In this document: piece after piece, positions 63,772-64,000 of the stretch | Layout of the letters: each line of letters starts with the position of its first letter | How positions within the stretch are numbered: position 1 is the first letter of the stretch | Assembly: GCF_029931775.1 (NCBI RefSeq) | Contig: NC_079318.1 | Span: forward strand, 79,395,614 to 79,459,613 | From: Euleptes europaea | Taxonomy: Eukaryota > Chordata > Lepidosauria > Squamata > Sphaerodactylidae | Reading direction: 5' to 3' | DNA: 64,000 bases | Notes under the pieces: generated by a model | What the model saw: the letters and a program-made list of their open reading frames with translations, nothing else | Told to the model about the DNA's origin: nothing | Database searches by the model: none | Position numbers and translations under genes: made by a program

Positions 63772-63942
63772 CTTGCCCAAGGACAGGCAACCACAGGACT
63801 CTTGGCAGGGACAGAGAAGATCCTCACAGCCATCAAAGACTCCTTTGCAAGAGGGACGTATCTACAGCCTGGGGGCAGAAGCAGAGTACTCCAGGACCCA
63901 TCATTTGAACTTCTCAGGGGCGCAAGTCAGAGCCGCCGCACC
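63772..63942 (+). CDS. Candidate internal exon of an unidentified gene
   Basis: 171 bases, phase 0 at both ends, between a strong acceptor (TTCTTCATCCTT, C-run, CAG) and a consensus donor GTGAGT. It encodes 57 residues without stops, containing GLLAGTEKILTAIKDSFARG and SRVLQDPSFELLRGASQSRR. I do not recognise the protein. No repeat overlaps it. A neighbour of CHRM1 lying mainly to the right of the window is possible; a chance open stretch is also possible. Confidence 0.4.
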
Positions 63943-64000
63943 GTGAGTTTTCCCCAAAGATAAGCAAGTGCTGTTGATGGTCCCTGCTCACCTTAAACTG

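Noticed and set aside
1-64000. CRISPR arrays, bacterial operons or phage genes
   Set aside because: The sequence is vertebrate: spliced genes, LINEs and SINEs. No regularly spaced repeats were seen.

Overview
The window looks like nuclear DNA of a squamate reptile, most likely a lizard. It carries a spliced, intact vertebrate solute carrier gene of the organic anion transporter type and an intact muscarinic acetylcholine receptor M1 gene. Its repeats (5S-Sauria SINE chimeras, Sauria-type SINEs with a Bov-B tail, Bov-B, CR1, L1 and L2 LINEs, and many short hAT-type DNA elements) are typical of lizards and snakes. I cannot name the species.

Layout. 1-about 3.9 kb: the 5' half of an L1 LINE on the minus strand (ORF1, the endonuclease and start of the reverse transcriptase in ORF2, GC-rich leader), cut by the window edge. 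4-9.2 kb: repeats and upstream DNA. 9.67-29.5 kb: ten coding exons of an SLC22A6/SLC22A8 (OAT1/OAT3)-like gene on the plus strand; every splice phase agrees and the model gives 564 residues. Its introns are full of short hAT elements, SINEs and CR1 tails. 29.5-58 kb: about 28 kb with no recognisable protein-coding host gene, holding a Tc1-like transposon, a Ty3/Gypsy fossil, hAT elements, a large composite hAT, a MER2/Tigger-like element, and CR1, L2 and Bov-B pieces. 58.1-59.8 kb: the single coding exon of CHRM1 on the plus strand. 60.5-62.3 kb: a nest of four layers of insertions that also holds a 38-base exact copy of CHRM1 coding sequence. 62.3-64 kb: SINEs, a CR1 3' end and one unassigned candidate exon.

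The two host genes have the order and orientation known from mammals, where SLC22A8 and SLC22A6 lie next to and on the same strand as CHRM1. The transporter would exchange organic anions at the basolateral membrane of kidney or similar epithelium; the receptor is a Gq-coupled acetylcholine receptor. They share a location, not a pathway.

The most unusual observation is the CHRM1 fragment at 60845-60882. It looks like a piece of coding DNA copied into a dead LINE and then split off by a hAT insertion whose target-site duplication lies inside the captured piece.
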